Assembly (NCBI GenBank): GCA_015680685.1
Contig: MNCI01004082.1
Span: forward strand, 180,037 to 244,036
DNA length: 64,000 bases
Direction of reading: 5' to 3'
Origin: Gnetum montanum
Lineage: Eukaryota; Streptophyta; Gnetopsida; Gnetales; Gnetaceae
Below, one piece after another: positions 21,591 to 32,230 of the stretch. The translations under genes were made by a program, and so were the position numbers. How positions within the stretch are numbered: the first letter of the stretch is position 1; each line of letters starts with the position of its first letter. The notes under the pieces were generated by a model that searched no databases, was not told the origin of the DNA, and saw only the letters and a program-made list of their open reading frames with translations.

Positions 21591-22660
21591 TAGTTGGCCA
21601 TCTCCCCCACGACTGAGTTGGAGGGAGGAGATTTGAAAAATTGAACGTGGTTGTCCATCCATTGAGGTGGTAGTTGCATTGGCTTGTCTTGGTTCTTGGA
21701 AAGGTTTCACTTGTTGGATGTTGACTAACTACTTTTTATTTGGCTTCTCAAGCTTATGAATTAACATGGCCCCAAAGGAAAAGGTTTGATCGATTATATA
21801 AGGTCCCTCTCACAATGTTTGGAATTTTGTCTTCTGGGGTATGTGTGTGGGGTTTTAGTAGAGAACCTTATCTCCTGATTGAAATTTCACTTTCCATATT
21901 TTGAGGTCATGGAATTGATTGTTAAATACCTTGTGCACATTATTCAAAGATAGGACCACTAATCAATTTTCATCTAGCATGTTGAGGCTGATTAGTCTTT
22001 CTTTCTATGCTAGACTTAGGTCCAAATTCAAATCACAGGCTGCTGAGAGTGTACAGAGCTTGAATTGAATTAGGAGTGTTGGAAGTTTTTTGTATACTAA
22101 CTTGTAGGGAGAGTAGCCAATAGGGAGTTTCCATGTTGAGCAATAGGCCCAAAGGGAATCATTAAGTTTTGTGCTCCAATCTCTCCTATATTTACTTATG
22201 GTTATTATTAAGATCTTTGTAATCTCCTAGTTAGTTACCACTACTTGATTGTTGGCTTGGGGGTGATAGGGTGTTGTTAATTTATGTTCAACCCCTAAGT
22301 GTTGCATAATTTTTCAAAAAGTAGTACCTATAAAGTAAGTTTTTTTATTAGAAATCAGTGTGTGTGGCACCCCAAACCTATTTATAACATGTTTTTGTAC
22401 AAATCTAGCAATAATAGATGATGTACAGTCAGTAACAGCTACTGCTTCTACCCATTTTGTGTAGTATTCAATTGCTACAATGACATACGCATTTCCATTG
22501 GACATGGGTATGATCGGACACATGAAGTCTATGCCCCATTTGTTAAAGGGCTCCAATGGTTGAATCCATTGTTGAGGATCCTCCATTCATGCAGTCATCC
22601 CACCATCTCTTTAGCAATGTTCACAAGATTGGATGAATAGGTGGAAATCCCTAAAGATTG
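21590..22660 (-). pseudogene. Integrase of element B
   Basis: The catalytic core is readable at 22586-22314: WGIDFMCPI (first Asp), then VAIEYYTKWVEAVAV, then FGVPHTLISNKKTYF, where autonomous copies have the second Asp (S-D-x-G/N). That Asp now reads Asn, a G-to-A type change. It continues with TTPYHPQANNQV, which holds the third catalytic region (QA-E usual; here N-N). WSTKLNDSLWAY and VKFQSGDKVLYxNPT follow. Frames stay mostly in register with stops between. The order after RNase H and the motif forms fit Athila. Confidence 0.85.
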
Positions 22661-23039
22661 TAGGCAAATAGTATCCTTCCATTAGGATTTTTATGTTCAC
22701 GTGTCTCCTTGCATAGTGGCCTCCATAGGGGCCTTCATGAGCATCCTAGAGAACGTGTAGTTGATCCACATCAGGAACACTTCAACGAACCAGGCCATCA
22801 ACACACACCTTGTAAAGGTGTCCATTGATTTCCATGAAGTACTTTGCTTGATGAAGAAATTGTTGCTTATTTATAAAGTCCAAATCTTATGGCATCTCCT
22901 AAGTAAGAAGGTAAGTGAGGATGCCATTGTACCATGTTGGTTTTGTGGGCACTTGGTCATTGATTGCTCCTGTAAAGAGGAGTTTGTCTAGAAATTTATC
23001 AAAGAGCATACTCTCCTCCTCTTTATTATTTCATCTTAG

Positions 23040-23430
23040 TCAAGAGGTGTGGTCAACAAACACGTTCTCAGTCCCTTTTTGATCTACCATTGTAAAATTG
23101 AATTCCTACAAGATCACAAGCCACCTTATGATATGGGGGCTCACTATCAACTTATTCATTAGGAAGCAAATGGCATTGTGATCTATGTGCACAAATACTT
23201 TATAAACAAGCACATAGTGCCTAAACTTTTCAAGAGCATACACCATTGCCATTCAACTGTGGTGTAATTCAACTATGCATCCATAATGCTTTAGCTCACA
23301 TAGTGGATGTAATATGGACACTTCTTATCATCCAGTTGCATAAGCATGGCTCCCAAGACATAATTAGAGGCATCTGTCATTATGTGGAATGGTCTAGACT
23401 AGTATAGTGCCCATAGAATTGGGGTTTCTA
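23040..23430 (-). pseudogene. RNase H of element B
   Basis: Readable blocks on the minus strand are ASNYVLGAMLMQ, YYIHYVS, LNYTTVEWQW and a final TDH-like ITMPFA region, the usual RNase H order of Athila pol (SDYAVGAVLGQ, YYASKTL, NYTTTEKELLAVV, VYTDHAA). First-position acids appear changed (D to N). Confidence 0.75.
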
Positions 23431-23450
23431 TGAGTTTGTCTTTTAATTAT

Positions 23451-23451
23451 N
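23451..23451. other. Single-N assembly join with false duplication
   Basis: AGTGCCCATAGAATTGGGG... to ...TTTTAATTAT (about 45 bases) occurs just before the N and is repeated just after it with no differences. This is an unmerged overlap between contig ends inside pol of element B. Confidence 0.75.
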
Positions 23452-23559
23452 AGTGCCCATAGAATTGGGGTTTCTATGAGTTTGTCTTTTAATTATTGGA
23501 ATGCATGTTCACATTTCTTGGTCCAAATAAATAGAGGATATTTTTTCATAATTTCAATT

Positions 23560-24310
23560 AACAACTTTACAATCTTAAAGAAATTCTCTATGAATCGCTA
23601 GTAGTAGCTAGTGTGTCCAAGGAATGATCTAACATCTCTAACTATCTTTGGTTAACATTTAATTGCTGGATGATCCTTATATTTTCAAGGTCTACCTAAA
23701 TCCCTTCTTGTGAGATTCTATGCCCCAATACAATGTCTTCTTGGGCCATGAAATGACTCTTTTACCAATTGAGCCATAGATTTGTTTCCACGCATCTTTT
23801 TAGTGCTTGCTCAATTCAGTCGAAGGCTTGCTTAAATGTAGTTTTGTAGGTGGAGAAGTCATCCATGAAGACTTCCACACCACTACTAATTTGGTACTGA
23901 AGGATGTTAAGGACCAAGCCTTGAAATGTTGCAAGGGCATTGCACAGGCCAAATGGCATCTTACAATATGCAAAAGTTTCCTAGGGACTTGTGAATGTTG
24001 TCTTCGCCTAATCTTTTGGTGCAATTTGAATTTGGTTATAGCCACTTTAACCATCCAAGAAGCTATAATAGTAATGCTTGGAGATGGTGTCCAACACTTA
24101 ATTCAAAAATGGCAATGGAAAATGATCTTTGAATGTTGCCATGTTCAACAACCTAAAGTCAATACAAACTCGCCACTTGCCAGCTTTTTTTGGCATAATT
24201 ACAACTAGGCTAACCCACTCACTATCTACAATGGGATAAGTGAGCCCCACCTTGAGGAGTTATTATATTTTCTCCTTAACGATTTGATTCAATTTGGGAT
24301 TTAGCCACCT
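23560..24310 (-). pseudogene. Reverse transcriptase of element B
   Basis: The minus-strand frame shows YPIVDSEWVSLVVIMPKKAG, CIDFRLLNMATFKDHFPLPF, FLDGYSGYNQIQIAP, MPFGLCNAPATFQ, VEVFMDDFSTY (intact FMDD catalytic box at about 23856-23870) and LGHRISQEGI. The GLCNAPATFQ and FMDDFSxY forms are characteristic of Athila. Several stops occur where Gln or Trp is expected. Confidence 0.9.
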
Positions 24311-25290
24311 CTATGGTTGCCTTCTTGACTTCATGGCTAGGTTAGTGTAAATGCGATGATGGCATATCCATGGATCGATTCTAGTTAGCTCAAGATATGA
24401 CCAAGAAAAGGTTGTTGGCCACTTGTTAATCACATTTAACAAATTTTCTTTTTGTTCAGCTGCAAGTTTGACATTGATTATGATTGGCTTTCCATCATTT
24501 AAAAATGCATACTCCTTGTTGGTTGGTAGAGTTTTCAACTCGAGGGGTTCCTACTTAAAGTTATCAGGGATTTCCAACTCTCCCCATCAGGTAGCATCAT
24601 CTTCATCATTAAAGAGTTGATGATGAACTTGCTCAAGGTCATTCATGCCTTCATCATAAGCACATGTTAGGTTCTCAGTTAGTTCCATGCATAATGGTCT
24701 ATTGTCAAAGTCAACTGTCAACCACTAAGTGCCCTCCTATTTTGTGGTTGTTGCATATAGACACCTTTGGATATCTTATTCATGTGCACATTGACTGCAT
24801 GCCTTAATGAATGTACTTTTGATGGACTAGATCTTTTGCACGGCAATTGCATCCATTATCACTATACGTAATACATGGAACATGCTTCTTCTCTAAACAT
24901 CCAAATTCATTTTCTTTGGAGATTTCCAAGGATAGGTCCCTTATACCCATTCACGCATCAACAATGCTTAATAATTCCCTTCTCATAATGATGGGAAAGT
25001 ATCCTTTGTAGTTCTCAACCTTGATCACCTAAAAATCGGCAAGATATGACCAACCAGTAATTGTGATCACAATGTGTTTCACTAATCCTAAAGGAATAGT
25101 GATTGATTGATCTACCAATTCTAGATAGATGTTGCTCTTCTTGAGAGGTGGTAGGTTCCAGGCTTTGTACATGTCATCAGACATGAAATTAACATTAGAA
25201 CCAAAATTAAGAAGAGCCTTGCATGGCTCATGCCTTGCATGGCTCATGCCTTGCATGGCTCATGTCTAGCAATCTACAAGTAAATGAGAG
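24311..25290 (-). pseudogene. Protease and pre-RT linker of element B
   Basis: 25256-25029 is open: CKALLNFGSNVNFMSDDMYKAW then LELVDQSITIPLGLVKH. This matches the Athila protease (ALxDLGASVNxMP, LQLADRS, GIVEDV). The active-site D-L-G reads N-F-G, so the catalytic Asp is lost by a G-to-A type change. 24538-24311 (MKTLPTNKEYAFLNDGKPIIINVKL, NKWPTTFSWSYLELTRIDP, WICHHRIY) is the linker before RT. At 25220-25265 a short CATGCCTTGCATGGCT unit is repeated. Confidence 0.8.
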
Positions 25291-25589
25291 GGCTTCCTGG
25301 GTCAAATCTTTTAATGAAAATATTGTCAACCTTAATCCAATCAAAAATAGCATGAGTTAACATCACAATGCAAATTTGAGGTGGCACTTAGTTTAAAGGG
25401 TACTCGCATGTATTTGGTGTAGGAGATGAGGGTATTGGAGATATAGCGCAGCCAACCATATTAGGTTGTGAGGGTTTGGGAGGATTATTAGGTAAGAAAA
25501 AGGTCATTTCTTGGAACGATTATCCAAACCACTTGACTAGAAGGTTGGTTGTGAATGTATAGCCCTTGTAGCATTTCATTGCTATGGTT

Positions 25590-27340
25590 GTGAAGGAATT
25601 TCACCCTGCATGGATAGAGTAGGAGGTAATTATATTAAGGGCAAAGGGATGTGTGTAGATGGATGTGGAGGGCGATATAGATATGGGTAGTCCCCTCAAG
25701 TAGATGGTGAATGTGTTTGGTGGTACTTTGGGGGGTAAAGTGATGTTGAAATGAGGCATGATTTGCAGAACTTCTTGGAGAGACAGGTTGTTGAACATAG
25801 TACCCATATGGATCTAGTTGCTTATAAGGGTATTGCTATCTTATCATTGGGATTCCCCATGATTGTGGTTAGTGCCACTGTTGATATTGCTCATACAGTT
25901 GTGGTGAAGCTTCACTTGGATAATAAGCTTGTTGGTGCTAGTGGAATGACCTTGGATTCCCTTAAGGATAAGGTAATTGTCTAGGTGCTTACCTTCTTGC
26001 TAGTCACGGATTCAATGTATACACCCTAGACTCTTGTAAGTGTGACACTACAAGGCAACACTCCTTCAAATGTTCATATTGATAAATGTCACAACTAGTA
26101 TCATCTTTAGACTATGTCTCCACAACTTCTTCTAGTGCAGCAACCTTGCCCTTACCTCTCTGGTAAGCATGTTCAGCTTCTTTTCATCTTCTACATTCAT
26201 GATCACTATTCTATTCCTTGGATGCTTCTGTAATATTCATAGCAATTTGGAATTTCTCATCCATAGAGTCCCATAATTTATCAACTTTTACCAAAATATC
26301 ATAAACAAATTTTTTTATGGGTAAGGTTTTTCTATTTACTACCTCGTCAAGTGGTGCATCCTCCTCGTCATAGAATTAGACCTCCCTTTTTCTTATGGAA
26401 GGATCCCTATTATACTCTTATGCACTTTCTCTTTTTTGCAACTCACCTTCTTATTCTGCTACATTCTCTATAAGCCTTTGGATTTGATGAGCTCTTAGTT
26501 TAAAAAGTATTCCTTGGCATAAACTCCAAGATTTCTTCTTGTTTCAGCTTTGAGCCCATCTATGATGTGGTGGAGTTATTCCGTTTGAGAATATCCATGG
26601 CCAAGGCATCAGTGTAAGAGAGAATAATATCTAGCCATGGCTGCATCCAAGGGTTCATGTGTTCCCTATTTCTAGCCTTGGATTTACCTTCTCAGGTTGG
26701 ACACTTTGAAGTACATTTGATATTTTTCATTAAATAGCTCAAGCATTGTACTCCATCGATGGATAGATTCCAGCTCTAAGGATCAGTACCAACTTTCAGC
26801 TTCCTTGATGAGTGTCCTGGGAAACAACTTGAGTTTTTGCTAATCATTTTCAATGTTTTGTAAGGCACAGGCATCATGGAAAGCTTGTAGATGTGTTTGC
26901 AGATTAGAATTGTATCCCCCCTCAAATCTTGGGATATTGTTCATATCTAAGCACTTGATTTGACTATCCTTCACATGCCTAGTTGTAATCTTTACTACCT
27001 TTGCAATGTTAAGCATGCTTCAAGTAGCCAATGGAGGCTCATCATCATCATTATTGTGTTGTCTCTAATGATGTCCTTTGTTACCCCAACATTTTTGGTG
27101 GGTTCTATGGTCATTGTTGTCTCATTGATCACCTTCATCGCAATTATTTCTACACCAGCTTCTATAAGAATCAACAAATGCAAAGGAATGTTTAGAATCA
27201 GATTAAGAGGATGAAGAGGAAGGTGGACTCCCATTACCATCGCAGTATCGACAACCACCTCTTCACTCATTACAACCACCATCCTTGGATCCCTTGCCAT
27301 CGTGATGTTTTCCCATGTCTTTGCCTTGACTATCACTTGT
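25590..27340 (-). pseudogene. Gag of element B
   Basis: The core lies at about 26960-26470: LDMNNIPRFEGGYNSNLQTHLQAFHDACA, KLKLFPRTL, WSTMLELFNEKYQMYFK, HEPLDAAMARYYSLL, LHHIIDGLKAETRRNLGVYA. This aligns block by block with the better preserved gag of element C (33514-34062) and fits the Retrotrans_gag family. A Pro-rich segment (25807-25601) forms the tail before protease. Frameshifts and stops are present. Confidence 0.8.
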
Positions 27341-27962
27341 TCCTGAACCTAGTTTATGAATAGTGGATCACAAGTTCAAGGCCACACCCTCATCACCAAT
27401 AATGGAGGATGGAGAATCTTCATGTTGGGAATCCTTAGGGGAAGGATCCTCATTTTCATCTTGGTTTAGCAGGAACAAAGGGTTACTAAAGTGCTTCTCC
27501 TTTGTAAAATCATGGTGCTTCTCCTAGTGTTGATCTCTCCTGTGTTGTGTGTCAATGGGATGGTAGTCTCAAGTTTCATAACCATTTACAATGTATTCCT
27601 TGTGAAGATTTGGAATGCCTAATGTTTTAAGAGTTTGAAAGATCATCCTTGGCACAGATTGATCGAGGGGCAATACAACGTTGCCCTTCATATCACACCA
27701 TCATAAGTGTTCATCTTGATGTAGGATGAAGGTGAAGTTTGGTACATACTCATCTAGATGAGTAATTACAACTTTGCACTCTTGTGGGATCGGCAGTTTC
27801 ACATCTTCATCCCTATGGAAAGAAGAAATTTTGCAACAAATAAAATAATTAGTGTGCTTTTGTAATTAGATGTCATTTAAGAGTGATGTTGACCTTAGGT
27901 TCGTCCAACGAGATTAATAATGTTCACTAAACCTATATAGTGCACATTTAAACAAACAAAGT

Positions 27963-27980
27963 CCCCAGCAATGGCACCAA
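27963..27980 (-). other. Primer-binding site of element B
   Basis: Minus strand TTGGTGCCATTGCTGGGG directly after the 5' LTR. Against the known Athila primer site TGGCGCCGTTGCCGGGG it differs only by C-to-T/G-to-A changes. Confidence 0.8.
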
Positions 27981-28894
27981 TGATGAGTGATGACGTACCC
28001 CTATGCCCAACCATATGAATCACAAAGCATTCATGCATGATCCAGTTGAATTTCGTGGACTTTATAGTTTCTAGTGCACTGGTCTTCTAGGAAGAGAATC
28101 TTGCCCTGAGGTCATTCATTGTCTTCCCAATTACACTTGTGAAGCACAAAGGTATGGTTAAGTGTAATTGAGGCATATGATTTTTATTATTTTATGTTTT
28201 ATGGTTGTGGTGTTTAAAGAGAGATAAAGTAACTAGATTAACTAATTAACTAGTCTCTAACTAGTTCTAACATAAGCATCTAGTCCCACATTCCACACAT
28301 GTCCTGAACCCACATATCCACTACTGGGTTACCAAGCACTACATGACTTGGCCTACCAAGCAATAACACTGCTAAGATTACCATGCGAATACGTGTTATG
28401 CTCGAAGTAGTCATACTTATGTATTTAACTTATCTAGCTTATCTTACTTAATTAGCTCAATTACTGGAAAATACTAAATAATTAAGTGAAAGCATTGAAT
28501 ATATAAACAAATATCTAAACTATTTAAAATGCTACAAGGTTTATCAAGAAGCTCATCTTTATTTCTATACACACTGTCATGCTTAGGTACAATAATGCTT
28601 AAATAAAGGTCCATACATTCAATGACTTGTGTTGTGGGTACCCAAGAAAAATATTCTAACTTTCAAATAGACAAATTATAAGATCTTTACTACTACTATG
28701 AATCTAATGATATAAATGTGGCTGGTGAGCATGTATTTATAGCAAAAAATAGACCCTACATTGATGGGTCATGTTGACACATGAAACGATGCATCGATGA
28801 GGCTGCATTGATGATGAAATGATGCATTGATGAGGCCACATCGATGGAGCCCAGTCGATGGGGTTGCATCAACACACCCAACCATGGCCCATCA
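27981..28894 (-). repeat. 5' LTR of element B
   Basis: Same length as 15577-16489. TATA box (minus CTATAAATA) at about 28733-28741. Upstream of it on the minus strand, 28760-28890 holds about seven short ATCGATGAGGC-type units. Ends in CCCATCA followed by target-site copy ATTAT. Confidence 0.9.
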
Positions 28895-29107
28895 ATTATC
28901 ATAGCTAGGAGTTATGACCCACCAATCTCAACCTATCATACACCTCACTAAGAGCTAAACCATTCACATAGATTATACTAGCTCTATGTGGGAAGACAAT
29001 GATCCTGAACTTTAACTAATTACTAGCATATTTACATTGCATCATCCATGGATTACGATTGGGCTACGTGTGAACACTCGTATCTTGTATGGTTGGGGTG
29101 TTGGACT
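28895..29107 (+). repeat. 3' LTR of remnant A2, right part
   Basis: This continues the LTR interrupted at 15577 and ends CCACTGCTCATCA at 29107. Its reverse complement closely matches the first 200 or so bases of solo LTR E (42721 onward), which identifies it as an LTR terminus. Confidence 0.7.
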
Positions 29108-29605
29108 ACTCCACTGCTCATCAATAACTAAAGAGAAACTAAGTAAACATGGATGTAATTAGAGATATATGATGGCTTCACCATTGTACCTTGGGCATTT
29201 ATAGCCAAAACATACAAAATCCATGACTTGTATAAGGTTGGTAAGCTCAATAATAGGTAAACATGCATGATCCCTAATTTTGCAACATTGCATGTTGTAA
29301 TGTTAAGAGCTTTAAAAGTAGTGATAGAAACCTTGCACATATTTCAAACATATTTTAGAATATGCTCTATTTACCATAGCCTAAATGAAAGCATAATTAC
29401 AAGCAACAAAATGAGAAAGAAGAACCAACTACCACTATGCCTTAGGTGGTCCTTTGCTAATTGAGGATCAAGGAGCCTCAACCACTTGGGGAGTTGCTTA
29501 TAGTTTAGGAACTATATTGGTGCTATAGTTTTATCCTTACTTAATATTAAGATGGTAATGGAAGATAGCCTCCATGGCCTTCTTGGTCATGCCAACCTTT
29601 ACCAT
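29108..29605. other. Unassigned stretch between A2 LTR end and element C
   Basis: AT-rich. Short open frames on both strands have no recognised content. It ends in ACCAT (29601-29605), the left target-site copy of element C. Confidence 0.5.
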
Positions 29606-30428
29606 TGATGGGCGGCGAGGTACCCCTACGCCCAACCATACAAATATGAGTGTTCACACATGATCCGGTCAAACTTCATGGACAGGCTAGTTGTGGTATC
29701 TAGATAGTTACACATTGATTGCAGTTCGTTGTCTTCCCACCTGGACTAGTATTTCTTTGTCACATATGGTTTAGTCCAGAGTGAGGCATATGATGTGATC
29801 CTAAACTAATGCTACTCCTAGAGACAATTGAAGATAATATTAATTAAACTAATGAGAATTAGGAAATGAGTCTAAGCTAGCCTAAGTGTAATGAGCATCC
29901 GTCCCTTAATCATCCGTACATATCTTGGACCTCGTGCATGACTACTACTGGGATTACCAAGCATAGATCCTAGGTACACTGCTGGGTTACCAAGTAGTCA
30001 CACTTAAATGCTCGTGATTAAGTCGTACTCATTCCGCATTTAACAACAGGAATAGTAAATGACGATAAAGAAATATTAACTAAGAAAATAATAAATAACA
30101 ATAACAATTAACAATAATAATTAAACAATTAAAACTAAGTGAATGCTGCAATGATGAAGTAATCTTGATCTTTATTTCCAGTCATGTGCGTGTCCAAGTA
30201 CATCACACTCGAATAAAGGTGACGTACAATTACAAGCATCACACTGCGGGCATGCACTTGAGAAAATAATCTAACTCCTACGAAAAAAATGCAAGAGCTT
30301 TGCTACAACTAACTCGAAGCTTCCAAATGAGGCAGAAGGCCCTCTTATTTATAGGTCGGGATAGGCGGCTACATAAACGGGGCCACGTCAATGCAGGAAG
30401 GTTACGTCGATGGGCCCGCGTCGACGCG
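29606..30428 (-). repeat. 3' LTR of element C, visible part
   Basis: Starts TGATGGGCGGCGAGGTACCCC on the plus strand. Matches 34468-35201 and, more distantly, the LTRs of B, E and F. TATA box (CTATAAATA, minus) near 30344-30352. Its U3 end is lost in the N run. Confidence 0.88.
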
Positions 30429-30549
30429 NNNNNNNNNNNNNNNNNNNNNNNNNNNNNNNNNNNNNNNNNNNNNNNNNNNNNNNNNNNNNNNNNNNNNNNN
30501 NNNNNNNNNNNNNNNNNNNNNNNNNNNNNNNNNNNNNNNNNNNNNNNNN
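30429..30549. other. Assembly gap (121 N)
   Basis: Run of N inside the 3' LTR/interior boundary of element C. By comparison with 35110-35201 it hides at least the U3 end of the LTR and the polypurine tract. Confidence 0.95.
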
Positions 30550-30922
30550 GCTTCTAAGATTGATACCATTGAAGAAGCACCTGACATTTCTCCTCTTCTA
30601 TTTAAGGATTATGAGCCGTCCATGCTGATGTTCCAATGTTTGATGGAGTCGGCACTTTTCATGGACATGACAGCTATAGGAACACTTGATTAACCTTGAC
30701 ATTCCATGCCGCAAATAGCTATCATTCCTCTTCATAGGCTCAGGCCTTGACCTTTCCTCCCTTTTCTTGGATAGATTATGCAATAATAGGAGTTTTATGA
30801 TGGATGCTAAATGATTGCCTTCTGCTCTGCATGTTTTTCATGAGTTCCTTGGCCTCTGCCTCCCCCAAGTCATTCGATTGCACCTTGAGAAGGTCCTCCT
30901 TGTTGTCTCCTTTTAGGGCCAT
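30550..30922 (-). pseudogene. Remnant of the additional ORF of element C (start fused to end)
   Basis: An ATG at 30922 has the same upstream context as the additional ORF of element B (ATG 19586), followed by about 40 codons (MALKGDNKEDLL, GEAEAKELMKNMQ). Within 250 bases the sequence becomes homologous to the very end of the A2 ORF: nucleotides around 30600-30700, reversed, align with 14580-14720. Most of the ORF is therefore deleted in C. Confidence 0.6.
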
Positions 30923-32230
30923 CTATAATCACACAAAGATCAATTGTTAGTAAGGTTATTTGAAAAGAGTTCAATGATTTCATACCTTACTCATTGCCTT
31001 TAATAAATGTTGAATTCCTTACTTAGTGTGATTTTAGAGTTAGAAATTTTTCAACGAAGTTGCCCTAAAAGCTTTAATGTTAGACCTGGTTTTGAGGAAT
31101 GTTTGATAAAATAATGACAAAGGAAAGAATAGATTTAGCAATGAAATACTCGGAGGGTATAAGATGATGTGGTGGTGTGCAACAAGTACAAATTACAAAA
31201 GTCATGCAAGTGGGTCCTCCCCAAAGCAGGTTCCAACCTATATGCCCTTGCGTAACCACACCTTAAGATGTCCGTAGGCATTAGAAGGGTTAAATGTAAT
31301 CTATACCAGTGCAAAAAAACACACACATGTTGATACCACCATGATGAGATATGAATTCAATGCTATACAAGACACGAGTCACAAATACATGAACAGTGAG
31401 ATGGAATGAATCAGAGAAGGGATTGCAGAGATTGGGACGTGAGGTAACTGACTTAGGGCACAATGAATTCTGCATGTAAAGCATGATTAAGATGTCATAA
31501 ACCCATTGTTCCAAGATCAGGACCAAGTCCATTCCTCTAAGCAGTGACATCGCATTGTTTCATACCATGATGACAACCATGAGAGTACCATAACAACAAG
31601 GCATACAATCACTTGGCATTTTATTCAAGGGAGGAGTGATTTTTGTTTTGTGACACTTCCTTATTTTCTTTTTCTCTTTTTTTTTCTCTTTGAATATTGA
31701 ATCCAAGGAAGTCGCCAACCTTCAGGCATGGGTGCATGTCTTTCCAGTGGAACCCCCTAGAACAGCATTGGATTTTTGAATGCCATTTTTGATTACTCTT
31801 ACTCCCATTTTCATTAGATCTACAAGGATCTTAGTACAACCATGCTGCATGATAACTCTCACAGACGTCACCAAAGAGAATCCACAAGTCCCCTTGATGT
31901 CACATCCTAATCATTCCCTCTTGGTCCATCCTTCTTCATTCTGGGTACAATGAACACCAAATTAATTTTAAGTTTCAAGAATGTCAAGAATATCACTGTA
32001 TCCTCTAACAAAACCTCTTATTTGTAGAATAGATGAGTGGGTGTAATGGGCTCACTGTCCAAATAATTGACCACTCGAGACTCGATAACATAGAACATAC
32101 CTCAACCAACGAGCCACATGAGTGTTTTATTCATAGATGAGATTACTTGTAAAAAGATAAAAAGACAAAAAAGATAAAACAAGAAATCAAAAGGTGAAAA
32201 ACTGGAAACAAAAAGTTGAAAAATTAAAGA
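30923..32230. other. Non-coding interior of element C
   Basis: AT-rich spacer with a T-rich run at 31670-31695. Nothing resembling pol was found on either strand. Confidence 0.5.

Larger units (their letters stand above)
15577..28894 (-). mobile_element. Element B: full-length Athila-like LTR retrotransposon
   Basis: A 13.3 kb insertion on the minus strand with a perfect 5-bp target duplication ATTAT (15572-15576 and 28895-28899). Order in its own direction: 5' LTR 27981-28894, PBS, leader, gag, protease, RT, RNase H, integrase, about 2 kb spacer, additional ORF, polypurine tract, 3' LTR 15577-16489. The PBS (TTGGTGCCATTGCTGGGG) is a decayed form of TGGCGCCGTTGCCGGGG, used by Athila elements. 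RT, protease and integrase motifs agree with Athila. All coding regions carry stops, mostly where Gln or Trp is expected. It lies inside the LTR of A2. Confidence 0.92.
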
